Assembly: GCF_002283365.1 (NCBI RefSeq)
Contig: NZ_MQWD01000001.1
Coordinates: forward strand, 1,821,779-1,885,778
DNA from: Rubrivirga marina
GTDB taxonomy: Bacteria; Bacteroidota; Rhodothermia; Rhodothermales; Rubricoccaceae
Reading direction: 5' to 3'
Length of the DNA stretch: 64,000 bases
The translations under genes were made by a program, and so were the position numbers. Below, piece by piece: positions 9,686 through 19,142 of this stretch. Numbering within the stretch: position 1 is the first letter of the stretch; every line of letters starts with the position of its first letter. The notes under the pieces were generated by a model. That model worked only from the letters and a program-made list of their open reading frames with translations. It was not told the DNA's origin and did no database searches.

Positions 9686-9989
9686 CCCAGTCCACCGGAA
9701 ACCGGTCCGCCGGAGGGGCTTCGAAGGGGCATGCCCCCCGGTGCCCTCTCGCCGTTCGACGCCGCCGTGGCTCGCTGGGTCGGCCTTGGGCCGGCCCCGC
9801 GCGCGGCGTTGCGCTCCGCGTTGCGCTCCGCGTTCGAGCGGCGCAGCGCCGTATCACCTGGCCAGCTACCTGGGCGTGACCGACGTCCACCTCTCAAGGA
9901 TCCGCCGCCGGGCCGCCGTTTCTGAATCAAGGTTCAGGCGCGAGCGCCGGCCTCCTCCCGACCCTCGGGTCTCACTCACGACCCCTCCC
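9686..9989. other. Intergenic region, 304 bp, carrying a gene relic
   Basis: The gap has short GC-rich direct repeats (gcgttgcgctcc twice, around 9805-9830) and, at its right end, a fragment resembling the C-terminal helix-turn-helix of Crp/Fnr regulators (9852-9914). No intact gene is visible. Confidence 0.5.
9852..9914 (+). pseudogene. Relic of a Crp/Fnr-family regulator C-terminus
   Basis: In this frame the DNA reads YHLASYLGVTDVHLSRIRRR. This closely matches the recognition-helix end of Crp/Fnr (cyclic-nucleotide-binding) regulators, typically xxIASYLGIxPxxLSRIRRxL. No upstream sequence in any frame looks like the effector-binding domain, and the frame runs on into the next gene without a natural end. 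I read it as the surviving tail of a deleted regulator gene. Only about 20 residues support this. Confidence 0.5.
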
Positions 9990-10844
9990 ATGCAGATCGC
10001 CTTTCTCGGCCTCGGCGCCATGGGCGCCCGGATGGCCGCCCACCTCCTCGACGACCACGACCTCACCGTCTGGAACCGATCCGACGGCCCGGCCGACGCC
10101 TTCCGCGAGCGCGCCGCCGTCGCCGCGACGCCCCGCGAGGCGGCCGAGGCGGCCGACCTCGTGATCGCGATGGTCACTGACGACCGGGCGAGCCGCGACG
10201 TCTGGACCGGCCCCGACGGGGCGCTCGCCGGAATGAAGAGCGGCGCCGTGGCGGCCGAGATGAGCACGGTGTCGCCGGGCTGGGTCCGCGAGTGGGCCGG
10301 CCTCGTGACCGAGGCGGGCGGGCGGCCGCTCGACGCGCCGGTCTCGGGGTCCCGCCCGCAGGCCGAGGGCGCCACGCTCGTCGTCCTCGTCGGCGGCGCC
10401 GCCGACGCGCTGGAGACGGCGCGGCCGGCGTTCGAGGCGATGGGCAAGAGCGTCCAGCACGTCGGGGGGACCGGGACCGGCGCGCTCGTCAAGCTGGCCG
10501 TCAACGCACTGATGGGCGTCGGCGTGGCGGCGGCGGCCGAGCTGCTCGCCGTCCTCCGGCGCTCGGGGGTCGACGAGGCCACCGCCGCCGAGGTCCTCGG
10601 CGCGACGCCCGCCGCCGCGCCCGTCGTGGCGACGGCGATGCGGCTGATGGCGGACGGCCGGCACGACCCGCTCTTCCCGGTCGACCTCCTCGACAAGGAC
10701 CTCCGCTACGCGCTCCACGTCGCCGCCGAGGCCGAGTCGGCTGCCCCGCTGGTATCGGCCGCGCGCGCCCAGTTCGAGCGGGCCGCCGAGGCCGGTCTCG
10801 GCGGGAAGAACATGACGGCCGTCGCGATGCTCTACGACGACTGA
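9990..10844 (+). CDS. NAD(P)-dependent beta-hydroxyacid dehydrogenase (HIBADH / GLYR family)
   Basis: 284 aa. The ATG at 9990 starts exactly at the Rossmann fold (MQIAFLGLGAMGARMAAHLL), although the frame stays open upstream. The substrate loop DAPVSGSRPQAEGATLVVLVGG and the catalytic-lysine segment GALVKLAVNALMG are present, and the length fits 3-hydroxyisobutyrate dehydrogenase or glyoxylate/succinic semialdehyde reductase proteins. It should reduce a small aldehyde acid or oxidise a beta-hydroxyacid in the cytoplasm; the substrate is not decided by the sequence. A palindromic terminator-like element follows at 10848-10867. Confidence 0.85.
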   Translation: MQIAFLGLGAMGARMAAHLLDDHDLTVWNRSDGPADAFRERAAVAATPREAAEAADLVIAMVTDDRASRDVWTGPDGALAGMKSGAVAAEMSTVSPGWVREWAGLVTEAGGRPLDAPVSGSRPQAEGATLVVLVGGAADALETARPAFEAMGKSVQHVGGTGTGALVKLAVNALMGVGVAAAAELLAVLRRSGVDEATAAEVLGATPAAAPVVATAMRLMADGRHDPLFPVDLLDKDLRYALHVAAEAESAAPLVSAARAQFERAAEAGLGGKNMTAVAMLYDD

Positions 10845-10847
10845 CCC

Positions 10848-10867
10848 CGCCTCGGCGCCGAGGCGGA
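10848..10867. terminator. GC-rich perfect palindrome between convergent genes
   Basis: A perfect 20-bp palindrome starting CCGCCTCGGC occupies the 28-bp space between two convergent stops (10844 and 10873). It probably serves as a two-way terminator. Confidence 0.55.
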
Positions 10868-10872
10868 CGGGG

Positions 10873-11499
10873 CTACTGCTCGGGCGGGTACGGCACGCCG
10901 ATCCGCCGTGCGTACTCGCGGATCGGGTCGAGCCCGACCGCCGCGCGCCGCGCGTCCACTGCGGCCGGGTCTTCGATCGGGTAGAACGCCCGCTGGCCGG
11001 TGTCGGGGTCGGTCCGCTGCTCGGAGCCGTAGCGCTGCGGGAGGCCCTGGCGCACGAGGATCCGGTCGGTGAGGTAGGCCAGCCAGACGGGCTCGGCCTC
11101 GCCGGCCTCGACGGCGTCGGCGATCGTGGGTTCGTAGCGCAACTGGACGTCGAGCGGCGCGTGCTGGACGACGAGCCACGCGGCCCCGGCCGCCCACGTC
11201 CCGACCTCGCTCGCGAGCGGCCACCCGCGCTCGTCGACGAGCGCCTCCAGCCGGATCAGATTGACGGAGTCGGCCGCCTGGACCTCGCGGGCGAGCGGGC
11301 GGTAGAGCGAGTCGGGCGGCGCGCGGTCGTACCGCTCCAGGAGATCGACGAGGCGGGTCCGGGGGGCCTGGTCGGCCTCGCGGAGGTCGAGGAGCGCGGC
11401 CCGGTAGGCGGCGGCCTCGGGCGTCGCCGGGGCGAAGGCCGACGAGCCCCCGCACGCGGCGAGCCCGAGCGAGAGGGTGAGGAGGACGAACGGGCGCAT
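10873..11499 (-). CDS. DUF6624 domain lipoprotein
   Basis: 208 aa from the ATG at 11499, chosen because it gives a clean lipoprotein signal (MRPFVLLTLSLGLAAC, lipobox LAAC). The mature part has the DUF6624 pattern: RTRLVDLLERY, then VDERGWPLASEVGTWAAGAAWLVVQHAPLDVQLRY, LTDRILVRQGLPQRYGSEQ. The function of DUF6624 is unknown. The protein is probably anchored in a cell-envelope membrane. It lies 48 bp downstream of the M32 peptidase gene on the same strand and may be cotranscribed. Confidence 0.75.
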   Translation of the reverse strand: MRPFVLLTLSLGLAACGGSSAFAPATPEAAAYRAALLDLREADQAPRTRLVDLLERYDRAPPDSLYRPLAREVQAADSVNLIRLEALVDERGWPLASEVGTWAAGAAWLVVQHAPLDVQLRYEPTIADAVEAGEAEPVWLAYLTDRILVRQGLPQRYGSEQRTDPDTGQRAFYPIEDPAAVDARRAAVGLDPIREYARRIGVPYPPEQ

Positions 11500-11547
11500 C
11501 GGCGGACGGGGTGGACCCGTCAAAGGTCGCGCGTGCCGCCTCTCCGG

Positions 11548-13074
11548 TCACGCGCCTACCCCGTAGAGGCGCTGGACCTTCTCCCGTGCGTAGGTCAGCC
11601 ACGGCCCGGCGTCGAGGTCGCTTCCGGTCGCGTCACGGAGGATCTGCCCGGCGGTCTTCGCGCGGCCCCAGCGGTGGACGTGCTCGCGGAGCCACCCGAG
11701 GAGCGGATCGAACTCGCCTCGCTCCATCTGTGCGTCGAGGCCGCCGAGGTCGGCGTCGGCGGCCGTCCAGAGTTGGGCGCTCATGAGCGTGCCGAGCGTG
11801 TAGGTCGGGAAGTAGCCGACGGCGCCGAGCGACCAGTGGATGTCCTGGAGGCACCCGTCGGCGTCGGTCGGTGGGGCGATCCCGAAGGACTCGGTCATCC
11901 GCTCGTTCCAGGCGCCGGGAAGGTCGCTCACGGCGAGGTCGCCCGAGAGCATCGCCCGCTCCAATTCGAACCGGAGGAGCACGTGGAGGTGGTACGTCAG
12001 CTCGTCGGCCTCGACGCGGATGAGCGACGGCTCGACGCGGTTGACGGCGCGGACGAAGGCGTCGCGCGGCACGTCCTGGAGATGCGGGAATCGAGCCTCC
12101 AGCATGGGATAGGCCCACGTCCAGAACGGCGCGCTCCGGGCGACGAGGTTCTCGTACAGCCGCGACTGGCTCTCGTGGACGCCGAGCGACGCGCCGTCCG
12201 CCAGCGGCGTGCCGGCCAACTCCGGCGCGAAGCCCTGCTCGTAGATCCCGTGCCCGGCCTCGTGGATCGTGCTGAAGAACGCCGTCGGGAAGAAATCGGG
12301 GTCGACGCGCGTGGTGATCCGGACGTCGGTGGCGCCGAAGGCGGTCGTGAACGGGTGGGCCGAGCGGTCCTGGCGGCCGTGGTCGAGGCTGTAGCCGAGC
12401 TGTTGGGCCACGTCGAGCCCGAAGGCCCACTGGGCGTCGGCGTCGAACGGCTGGCGGAGACACGCGTCGTCGGGTGGCTCGGTCCCGGCGACGGCGGCCA
12501 CGAGCGGCACGAGGCCCTCGCGGAGCTCGGCGAACACAGCGGCCACTCCCGAGGCGGAGGCCCCGGGCTCGAAGGCGTCGAGCAGCGCGTCGTAGCGAGC
12601 GTCAGCACCGGACGGCGCGTAGCCCGGCCCCCGCTCCTCGGCCACGAGCGGGCGGACGAGGTCGGCCTCCTCCCGCGCCAACGCCAGGATCCGCTCGAGG
12701 TGCGGCGCGAAGAGTTCGAAGGAATCGGCCTCGCGGGCCGCCTTCCACGCCCCCTTCGCCCGGGCCGACGCCTCGGCCTTCTCCGACACGAGCCGCGACG
12801 GCAGGAGCGTCGCCCGCCGCCAGTCGCGCGCCGTCACGCGCAGGAGCGCCGCGTCGAGGTCGCTCTCGGCCGTGCCCGCCTCGATCCACTCGCCGACCCG
12901 CTCGTCGACGAACCGCTCGTGGGCGAACCGCCGGAGCGTGGCGACCTGCCGGCCCCGGGCCTCGGCGCCTCCCGGGGGCATGTACGTCTCCTGGTCCCAC
13001 TCGAGGACGGCGGCGGCGTGGGCGAGGTCGGCCACCTCGGCGAGGCGCTGGAGGAGGGCGTCAGGGACGGGCAT
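11548..13074 (-). CDS. M32 family metallocarboxypeptidase (Taq carboxypeptidase-like)
   Basis: 508 aa, the normal size for the family. The zinc motif HEAGH is at H271, E272 and H275 in the context TIHEAGHGIYEQGF. The N-terminal signature LEWDQETYMPPGG and the downstream HESQSRLYENLV and RVEPSLIRVEADELTYHLHV blocks match M32 enzymes. It should remove C-terminal residues from peptides in the cytoplasm with a divalent metal; there is no signal peptide. The ATG at 13074 is the natural start. Confidence 0.92.
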   Translation of the reverse strand: MPVPDALLQRLAEVADLAHAAAVLEWDQETYMPPGGAEARGRQVATLRRFAHERFVDERVGEWIEAGTAESDLDAALLRVTARDWRRATLLPSRLVSEKAEASARAKGAWKAAREADSFELFAPHLERILALAREEADLVRPLVAEERGPGYAPSGADARYDALLDAFEPGASASGVAAVFAELREGLVPLVAAVAGTEPPDDACLRQPFDADAQWAFGLDVAQQLGYSLDHGRQDRSAHPFTTAFGATDVRITTRVDPDFFPTAFFSTIHEAGHGIYEQGFAPELAGTPLADGASLGVHESQSRLYENLVARSAPFWTWAYPMLEARFPHLQDVPRDAFVRAVNRVEPSLIRVEADELTYHLHVLLRFELERAMLSGDLAVSDLPGAWNERMTESFGIAPPTDADGCLQDIHWSLGAVGYFPTYTLGTLMSAQLWTAADADLGGLDAQMERGEFDPLLGWLREHVHRWGRAKTAGQILRDATGSDLDAGPWLTYAREKVQRLYGVGA

Positions 13075-13170
13075 GGGGGAAGGGGGAGGGGGCGATCTGG
13101 AATGGTCCCGCCGACGGATTGAGTTCCCTTCCGTCGCCTCTCGCTGTCATCGCCCGGGAGCGGGCGCGCC

Positions 13171-14646
13171 CTAGAGCCGGAGGCCCCTCGGAATCAGGAC
13201 CCGGCCGAGGAGCGAGAATAGGCCTTGGGCGAGGAGCGCGAGGACGGCGGCCGGGACGGCCCCTTCCAGAATCAGCCCGAGGTCGTCGAGGCGGATGCCC
13301 GTGAGGATCGGCTGGCCGTAGCCGCCGGCGCCGACGAGCGCGCCCAGCGTCGCCGTCCCGATGTTGATGACGGCGCTCGTCTGGATGCCGGCTAGGATCG
13401 ACGGGGCCGCGAGCGGAAGTTCGATCCTCCACAGGCGCACCGAGGCGGGCAGGCCCAGCGCCGCCGCGCTCTCCTGCAGACCGGGCGCGATCCCCGTGAG
13501 CCCCGCGTGCGTGTTGCGGACGATGGGGAGGAGGCTGTACAGGAACAGCGCCGCGAGGGCCGGCGCCGCACCGATGCCCACGAGCGGGAGCATGAACACG
13601 AGGAGCGCCAGCGACGGGATCGTGTACGCCACGCCGACGGCCCCGAGCACGGGCGCCTCCAGCCCCCGCACCTTCGCCGCCGCGATGCCCAGCGGGACGG
13701 CGACAAGGATCGCCGCCAGCAGGGAGAGGCCGACGAGCGCGAGGTGCTCCTTCGTCCGCCGCCAGACGCGCTCGGCCCGGCCGGCCACCTCCACCTCGGC
13801 GTCGAGGCCGACGGACCCGCGGAGGAAGTCGGCGGCGACGACGGCCTCCGGCTGGCCGTCGAGCTTGACGCGGGCGTTGAGCGCGGCCATCGAGTCGGCG
13901 GAGAGGGTGCCGGCCAGACGCTGCCAGGCGGCGACGGCGTCGGGCGCGCGGTCCTCGAGATCGGCGCGGTAGAGGAGGACGGCGTCGTAGCGTGGGAAGA
14001 ATGCGCGGTCGTCGTCCAGGACGCGGAGGCCGTAGTACGGGATCTCGGCGTCGGTCGAGTAGAGGTCGACGGCGTCGAGGTCGCCGGCCGCGAGGGCGCG
14101 GTAGGCGAGGTCGTGGTCGAGCCCGCGGACGTCGCGCTGGGGGAGGCCGTAGGCGTCGCGGAGGCCGGGCCAGCCGTCGGCGCGGTCGAGGAACTCGTTC
14201 GAGAAGCCCAGCCGGAGGTCGGGGTGCGTGCGGAGGTCGGAGACCGCCTCGATGCCGAGCGCCTCGGCCCGGTCCTCAGCCATCCCGATCGCGTACGTGT
14301 TGTTGAATCCGAGCGGCGGCGTCATCCGGATCCCCTCGCGGGCGAGCGCCTCCGCCAGCGCGTCGTCGGTCGCCACGTCCTCCCCCGAGAAGATCTCCTG
14401 GGCGAGCGTACCGGTGTACTCGGGGTAGGCGTCGAGGTCGCCGCGGAGCAGCGCGCTCCACAGCACGCGCGTTCCGCCGACCTCCCGTCGGTGCGTCGCC
14501 TCGACGCCCGCGCCCCGCGCCGCCTGTGCCGCGACCTCGCCCAGCACGACGCCCTCGGTGAACGTCTTTGACCCGACGACGACCTCGGTGTCCTGGGCCC
14601 CCGCGACGCCGGTGATCAGCAGAGAGAGAAGGACGGCCCGGATCAC
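13171..14646 (-). CDS. Osmolyte-type ABC importer: fused substrate-binding protein and permease
   Basis: 491 aa starting with GTG at 14646, which overlaps the ATPase stop in GTGA. After a signal peptide (to about residue 18) comes an OpuAC/ProX-type binding domain (VVVGSKTFTEGVVLGEVAAQ, DAYPEYTGTL, LGFSNEFLDRADGWPG) up to about residue 285. An OpuCB/ProW-type membrane domain follows, with the EAA-like loop LQESAAALGLPASVRLWRIE. The family imports glycine betaine, choline or other quaternary amines (EgtU relatives import ergothioneine). The usual fusion puts the membrane domain first; here the binding domain leads. The substrate is unassigned. Confidence 0.85.
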   Translation of the reverse strand: MIRAVLLSLLITGVAGAQDTEVVVGSKTFTEGVVLGEVAAQAARGAGVEATHRREVGGTRVLWSALLRGDLDAYPEYTGTLAQEIFSGEDVATDDALAEALAREGIRMTPPLGFNNTYAIGMAEDRAEALGIEAVSDLRTHPDLRLGFSNEFLDRADGWPGLRDAYGLPQRDVRGLDHDLAYRALAAGDLDAVDLYSTDAEIPYYGLRVLDDDRAFFPRYDAVLLYRADLEDRAPDAVAAWQRLAGTLSADSMAALNARVKLDGQPEAVVAADFLRGSVGLDAEVEVAGRAERVWRRTKEHLALVGLSLLAAILVAVPLGIAAAKVRGLEAPVLGAVGVAYTIPSLALLVFMLPLVGIGAAPALAALFLYSLLPIVRNTHAGLTGIAPGLQESAAALGLPASVRLWRIELPLAAPSILAGIQTSAVINIGTATLGALVGAGGYGQPILTGIRLDDLGLILEGAVPAAVLALLAQGLFSLLGRVLIPRGLRL

Positions 14647-15374
14647 GGCAGCGCGTACCGCTGGGCCTCGACGAACGCCTCCACGAACGGCGTCGCGGGC
14701 GCGTCTGCGATCTCGGACAGCGTCCCGCGCTGGACGATCCGCCCGCCGTCCATGACCCCCACGCGGTCGGCGAGGACGGCGGCCTCGCGGAGGTCGTGGG
14801 TGACCAAAAGAACCGTCGCGCCGAGGTCGGTGATGAGGCGCCGGAGGTCGGATTGGAGCGCCTCGCGGGTGACGGGGTCGAGCGCGCCAAGCGGCTCGTC
14901 GAGCAAGAGCAGGTCGGGCCCGAGGACGAGCGCGCGGAGGAGCGCGACCCGCTGGCGCTGGCCGCCCGAGAGCTCGGCGGGGAAGCGGTCGAGGAGGGCC
15001 CGGTCGAGACGGACGAGCTCGGCGAGCTCCTCCAGCCGGCCGCCGAGGCGGGCGGCGTCCCAGCCGAGGTGGCGCGGGACGAGCGCGGCGTTCTCGCGGC
15101 CCGTGAGGTGCGGGAACAGGCCGCCGCCCTGGATCACGTAGCCCGCCCGCCGACGGACCGCCCCGACCGTCGCCGCCGTCACTTCGGTCCCGTCGACCGT
15201 GACGGTCCCGGCGTCGGGGACGATGAGGCGCAGCACCGACCGCACCAGCGTCGACTTCCCGCCGCCGCTCGTGCCAAGGAGGGCGACCGTCTCGCCCCGC
15301 GCCACGTCGAGGTCGGTGGGGTGGAGCGCGACGGCGGCCCCGTACCGTTTGGCGACGCCGCGGAGCCGGATCAC
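14643..15374 (-). CDS. Osmolyte-type ABC transporter ATP-binding protein
   Basis: 243 aa from the GTG at 15374, which sits right before the conserved [12 protein letters not shown]; the upstream part of the frame is divergent intergenic DNA. Walker A is [10 protein letters not shown], the Q-loop [13 protein letters not shown], the signature [15 protein letters not shown], and Walker [14 protein letters not shown] with the H-loop [19 protein letters not shown] is typical of OpuCA/OpuBA/YehX-type ATPases. It is shorter than ProV-type enzymes and lacks C-terminal CBS domains. It forms an operon with the overlapping SBP-permease gene. Confidence 0.9.
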   Translation of the reverse strand: MIRLRGVAKRYGAAVALHPTDLDVARGETVALLGTSGGGKSTLVRSVLRLIVPDAGTVTVDGTEVTAATVGAVRRRAGYVIQGGGLFPHLTGRENAALVPRHLGWDAARLGGRLEELAELVRLDRALLDRFPAELSGGQRQRVALLRALVLGPDLLLLDEPLGALDPVTREALQSDLRRLITDLGATVLLVTHDLREAAVLADRVGVMDGGRIVQRGTLSEIADAPATPFVEAFVEAQRYALP

Positions 15375-15471
15375 GAGGGGAGAGGGGGACGAGAGAGCGA
15401 AGGTACGCGGGCCGTCGCGGGGACCCGACGGCCGCGTCGGACGTTTGCCTGTCGGAACAACCAATTGCACG

Positions 15472-16494
15472 ATGGAGCTCGGCCTCTTCTCTTTTGCGGA
15501 GGTGCCGCCCGACGGCACCGACACGACCCGCCTCCGCGACCTCCTCGAGGAGATCGCCCTCGCCGATCAGGTCGGCCTCGACGTGTTCGGGGTCGGGGAG
15601 CACCACCGGAAGGACTACGCGGCGTCGGCCCCGGCCGTGGTCCTCGCCGCCGCCGCGGCCCGCACGGAGCGGATACGCCTGACGAGCGCCGTGACGGTCC
15701 TCTCGTCCGACGACCCGGTCCGCGTGTTCCAGGACTTCGCGACGCTCGACCAGCTCTCGAACGGGCGCGCCGAGATCCTCGTCGGCCGCGGGTCCTTTAC
15801 CGAGTCGTTCCCGCTCTTCGGCTACGACCTCCGCGACTACGACACCCTCTTCTCCGAGAAGCTCGACCTGCTCCTCAAGCTCCGCGAGTCGGAGCGCGTG
15901 ACGTGGAAGGGCCGGCTCCGCGCGCCGCTGAACGACCAGGCCGTGTACCCGCGGCCGGTCCAGACCCCGCTGCCCGTGTGGATCGCCGTCGGCGGCACGC
16001 CCGCCTCGGTGGCGCGCGCGGGGCGGCTGGGGCTGAACCTCGCCATCGCCATCATCGGCGGGCAGCCGGCCCGGTTCCGCCAACTCGTCGACCTCTACCG
16101 CCAGTCGGCCGCCGAGGCGGGGCACGACGCGGACGCGCTGAAGGTGTCGATCAACGGCCACGGCTTCATCGGCGAGACGGCCGGCGAGGCGGCCGAGGTC
16201 GCGCTCGGCCCGTTCACGGAGCGGATGGCCCAGATCGGCCGCGAGCGCGGGTGGCCCCCGCCGTCGGCCGCGCAGATGGCGGCGGAGCTCCGCCTCGAAG
16301 GCGCGCTCGTGCTGGGGAGCCCGCAGGAGGTGATCGACAAGATCCTGTACCAGCACGAGATCTTCGGACACGACCGGCACCTGCTCCAGCTGACGGTCGG
16401 CCCGCTGCACCACAAGGACGTGCTGCGGGCGATCGAGCGGTTCGGGACCGAGGTGGCCCCGGTCGTTCGGAAGGAGGTCGGGGTCCCGGCGTAG
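15472..16494 (+). CDS. LLM class flavin-dependent oxidoreductase
   Basis: 340 aa, transcribed divergently from the ABC importer with 97 bp between. The sequence follows the bacterial-luciferase-like TIM barrel: [80 protein letters not shown]. This is the widespread LLM subfamily that uses reduced FMN/F420-like cofactors on unknown substrates. The ATG at 15472 directly precedes the first barrel strand. Confidence 0.88.
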   Translation: MELGLFSFAEVPPDGTDTTRLRDLLEEIALADQVGLDVFGVGEHHRKDYAASAPAVVLAAAAARTERIRLTSAVTVLSSDDPVRVFQDFATLDQLSNGRAEILVGRGSFTESFPLFGYDLRDYDTLFSEKLDLLLKLRESERVTWKGRLRAPLNDQAVYPRPVQTPLPVWIAVGGTPASVARAGRLGLNLAIAIIGGQPARFRQLVDLYRQSAAEAGHDADALKVSINGHGFIGETAGEAAEVALGPFTERMAQIGRERGWPPPSAAQMAAELRLEGALVLGSPQEVIDKILYQHEIFGHDRHLLQLTVGPLHHKDVLRAIERFGTEVAPVVRKEVGVPA

Positions 16495-16525
16495 CGGACG
16501 AGGGCGGTCGGTCGGAACGCTCCGC

Positions 16526-16533
16526 TAGATTCG
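16526..16533 (+). promoter_or_regulatory. Candidate -7 box (TAGATTCG) for the M28 peptidase gene
   Basis: TAGATTCG resembles the Bacteroidota-type -7 element TAnnTTTG and lies 34 bp before the start at 16568. No clear -33 TTG is present, so this is weak. Confidence 0.25.
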
Positions 16534-16567
16534 GGGCCGACCTGCCGTCCTCCCCGACCGACTCGCC

Positions 16568-18124
16568 ATGCTCCGTCTCGCTTCTTCGGCCGTCCTCGCG
16601 CTCGTCCTCCTGACGGCTGCGCCCGCCTCGGCGCAGCACTTCCCCACCGACGACCCGGTGATCCGCGAGATCTGGACGGAGGGGATGGAGCGCTCGCAGA
16701 CCGAGGCTCTCGCTCACCACCTCGTCGACGTGATCGGGCCGCGGCTGGCCGGCTCGCCCGGGCTGGTGCAGGCGCAGGACTGGCTCGTCGAGACCTACGA
16801 GGCGTGGGGCGTCCCGGTCCGGAAGGAAGAGTACGGGACGTGGAACGCGTGGCAGCCCGGCGCCCTCCACGTCGAGATGATCGCGCCCCGCGTGCAGCCG
16901 CTCGTGGCCGAGCTCCTGGCGTGGAGCCCGGGGACCGACGGCCCGGTCGAGGGCCCGGTGGTGATGCCGCCCGCGGACCTCACTGAGGAGACGGTGGAGG
17001 CGTGGCTCGCGACGGTCGAGGGCGCGTTCGTGCTCCTCGACGCGCCGGAGCCGATGTGCCGGGCCCCCCAGGAGCTCGAGGCGAACGCCCGCCCCGAGAC
17101 GGTCGCTCGCCTCGACTCGCTCCGCGACGCCGCCCGGGCCGACTGGGCCGGGCGATACGCCGCGCTCGGCGGGGCCCAGGAGCGGACCCAGGCGCTCGAA
17201 GACGCGGGCATCGCCGGCACGCTGAGCTCGCGCTGGTCGGGCGGATGGGGCGCCAACAAGGTGTTCAGCACGGACAACCAGCGCGCCGTGGGCCTCGACG
17301 TGTCGTGCGAGGACTACGGGCTGCTCGCCCGGCTCGCGTCCTCGGGCCACGCCCCGCACCTCCGCGTCGACGCCGAGGCCGAGGACCTGGGCGTCGTCCC
17401 CCAGTTCAACGTGATCGCCGAGGTGCGCGGGACCGAGCTCCCCGACGAGTACGTGCTCCTCAGCGCGCACCTCGACTCGTGGCACGCCGCGACGGGCGCG
17501 ACCGACAACGGGACCGGCACCATCACCATGCTCGAGGCCATGCGCATCCTCCGGGAGACGTACCCCGCCCCGCGGCGGACCATCCTCGTCGGCCACTGGG
17601 GCGCCGAGGAGATGGGGCTGATCGGGTCCGGCGCGTTCCGGGAGGACCACCCGGAGGTCGTGGCGGGGCTCCAGGTCGGGTTCAACCAGGACAACGGGAC
17701 GTGGCGGTTCGAGCGGATCGAGGGCCAGGGGTTCCTCGACACGGCGAAGCACCTCCCGGCGTGGATGGCCGCCGTCCCGACCGAGATCCAGGCCCAGGTG
17801 ACCGTCGAGGTGCCGGGCGAGCAGAACAACCGGGGCAGCGACCACACGTCGTTCGTGTGCACCGGGGCGCCCGTCCTCCGCCTCCAGTCGCCGTACGACG
17901 AGTACCGCCAGTACACCTGGCACACGAACCTCGACACCTACGACAAGATCGTGTTCGACGACCTGAAGCAGAACGCGACGCTCGCGGCCATGCTGGTGTA
18001 CCAGGCGTCCGAGGACCCCGAGCGGATGACGCGCGAGATGGCCCTCCTCCCGGACGACCCGCGGACCGGCGAGCCGCGGACGTCCGGCCCCTGCGTTCCG
18101 CCCCGCCGCGAGCCGCGCGACTAG
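16568..18124 (+). CDS. Secreted M28 family metallopeptidase
   Basis: 518 aa with a signal peptide ending near APASA-QHF. The co-catalytic zinc ligands of M28 aminopeptidases can be placed: H301 and D303 (SAHLDSW), D313 (ATDNGTG), the catalytic EE in GAEEMGLIGSG, D in FNQDNGTW, and the final H in GSDHTSF. The region between about residues 110 and 230 is a PA-like insertion. The protein ends without a T9SS tail, so it is probably periplasmic. It should release amino acids from peptides; specificity is not predictable. Confidence 0.88.
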   Translation: MLRLASSAVLALVLLTAAPASAQHFPTDDPVIREIWTEGMERSQTEALAHHLVDVIGPRLAGSPGLVQAQDWLVETYEAWGVPVRKEEYGTWNAWQPGALHVEMIAPRVQPLVAELLAWSPGTDGPVEGPVVMPPADLTEETVEAWLATVEGAFVLLDAPEPMCRAPQELEANARPETVARLDSLRDAARADWAGRYAALGGAQERTQALEDAGIAGTLSSRWSGGWGANKVFSTDNQRAVGLDVSCEDYGLLARLASSGHAPHLRVDAEAEDLGVVPQFNVIAEVRGTELPDEYVLLSAHLDSWHAATGATDNGTGTITMLEAMRILRETYPAPRRTILVGHWGAEEMGLIGSGAFREDHPEVVAGLQVGFNQDNGTWRFERIEGQGFLDTAKHLPAWMAAVPTEIQAQVTVEVPGEQNNRGSDHTSFVCTGAPVLRLQSPYDEYRQYTWHTNLDTYDKIVFDDLKQNATLAAMLVYQASEDPERMTREMALLPDDPRTGEPRTSGPCVPPRREPRD

Positions 18125-18181
18125 GGCGGGGAGACGCGGTGAGGACGGCGCCGCGCCGCGCCGCCGTCGGTGGGGGAGGGC

Positions 18182-18189
18182 TAGCATCG
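18182..18189 (+). promoter_or_regulatory. Candidate -7 box (TAGCATCG) for the EamA gene
   Basis: TAGCATCG lies 20 bp before the start at 18210 and loosely fits TAnnTTTG. Similar octamers precede other genes here. Low confidence. Confidence 0.2.
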
Positions 18190-18209
18190 GGCGTCCCTCC
18201 ACCCCCTCC

Positions 18210-19142
18210 ATGTCCGACGACTCGGCGGCGCCCCTCGGGGCGGTCCTCGCGGCCTTCGCCGCGCTCTACGTCATCTGGGGCTCGACGTACCTCGGCATCC
18301 GGTTCGCCATCGAGACGATGCCGCCGTTCACGATGGCCGGCGTCCGGTTCCTCTGCGCGGGCACGCTGATCTACGGGTGGGCGCGGGCCCGCGGCGCCGG
18401 GCCGGGGACGCGGCCCCAGTGGCAGACGGCCGCCATCGTCGGGGCGCTGCTGCTCCTGGGGGGCAACGGCGGCGTGACGTGGGCGGAGCAGCGGATCCCG
18501 TCCGGGATCGCGGCGCTCCTCGTGGCCTCGACGCCGATGTGGATGGTGGTCCTCGACGCGCTCCGGCCCGGCGGCGAGCGCCCCGGCCCGTCCGTGGTCG
18601 CCGGTCTGGCGGTCGGGGTGGCGGGGATCGTCCTGCTCGTGGGGCCGAGCGACCTGGGCGGGGAGCCGGTCGACACGGTGGGCGCGCTGGCGGTCGCGGC
18701 GGCGGCGTTCTGCTGGGCCGTCGGCTCGGTCTATCAGCGGGGCGCCCCGAAGGCCGACTCAACGCTCCTCAACGTGGGGATGCAGATGCTGGCCGGGGGC
18801 ACGCTGCTGCTGCTCGTCGGGGTCGGGCTGGGCGAGCGGCTGGACGTGAGCGCCGTCTCGGCCCGGTCGGCGCTCGCGCTGGCGTACCTCGTCCTCGTCG
18901 GCGCGATCGTGGGCTACTCGGCGTACGTGTGGCTCTTGAAGGTGTCCTCGCCGGCGAAGGTCTCGACCTACGCCTACGTCAACCCGGTCGTGGCGGTCCT
19001 GCTCGGGTGGGCGCTGGCCGACGAGCCGATGGGGCCACGTGTGATCGCCGCGGGCGCGGCCGTCGTGGCCGCCGTCGCGCTCATCACGACCGCCCGGACG
19101 GCCCCGGCGCGGCCGCCGTCGGCCGACGGGACGGTCCGCTAG
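18210..19142 (+). CDS. EamA/DMT family transporter (YedA-like)
   Basis: 310 aa with ten predicted membrane helices in two EamA repeats. The first begins FAALYVIWGSTYLGIRFAIETMPP and the second around VGALAVAAAAFCWAVGSVYQRGAP. This is the drug/metabolite transporter pattern, closest in appearance to YedA-type exporters of amino acids or other small metabolites. It is convergent with the ABC-F gene, and the two stops share a 4-bp CTAG (19139-19142), leaving no room for a separate terminator. Confidence 0.88.
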   Translation: MSDDSAAPLGAVLAAFAALYVIWGSTYLGIRFAIETMPPFTMAGVRFLCAGTLIYGWARARGAGPGTRPQWQTAAIVGALLLLGGNGGVTWAEQRIPSGIAALLVASTPMWMVVLDALRPGGERPGPSVVAGLAVGVAGIVLLVGPSDLGGEPVDTVGALAVAAAAFCWAVGSVYQRGAPKADSTLLNVGMQMLAGGTLLLLVGVGLGERLDVSAVSARSALALAYLVLVGAIVGYSAYVWLLKVSSPAKVSTYAYVNPVVAVLLGWALADEPMGPRVIAAGAAVVAAVALITTARTAPARPPSADGTVR

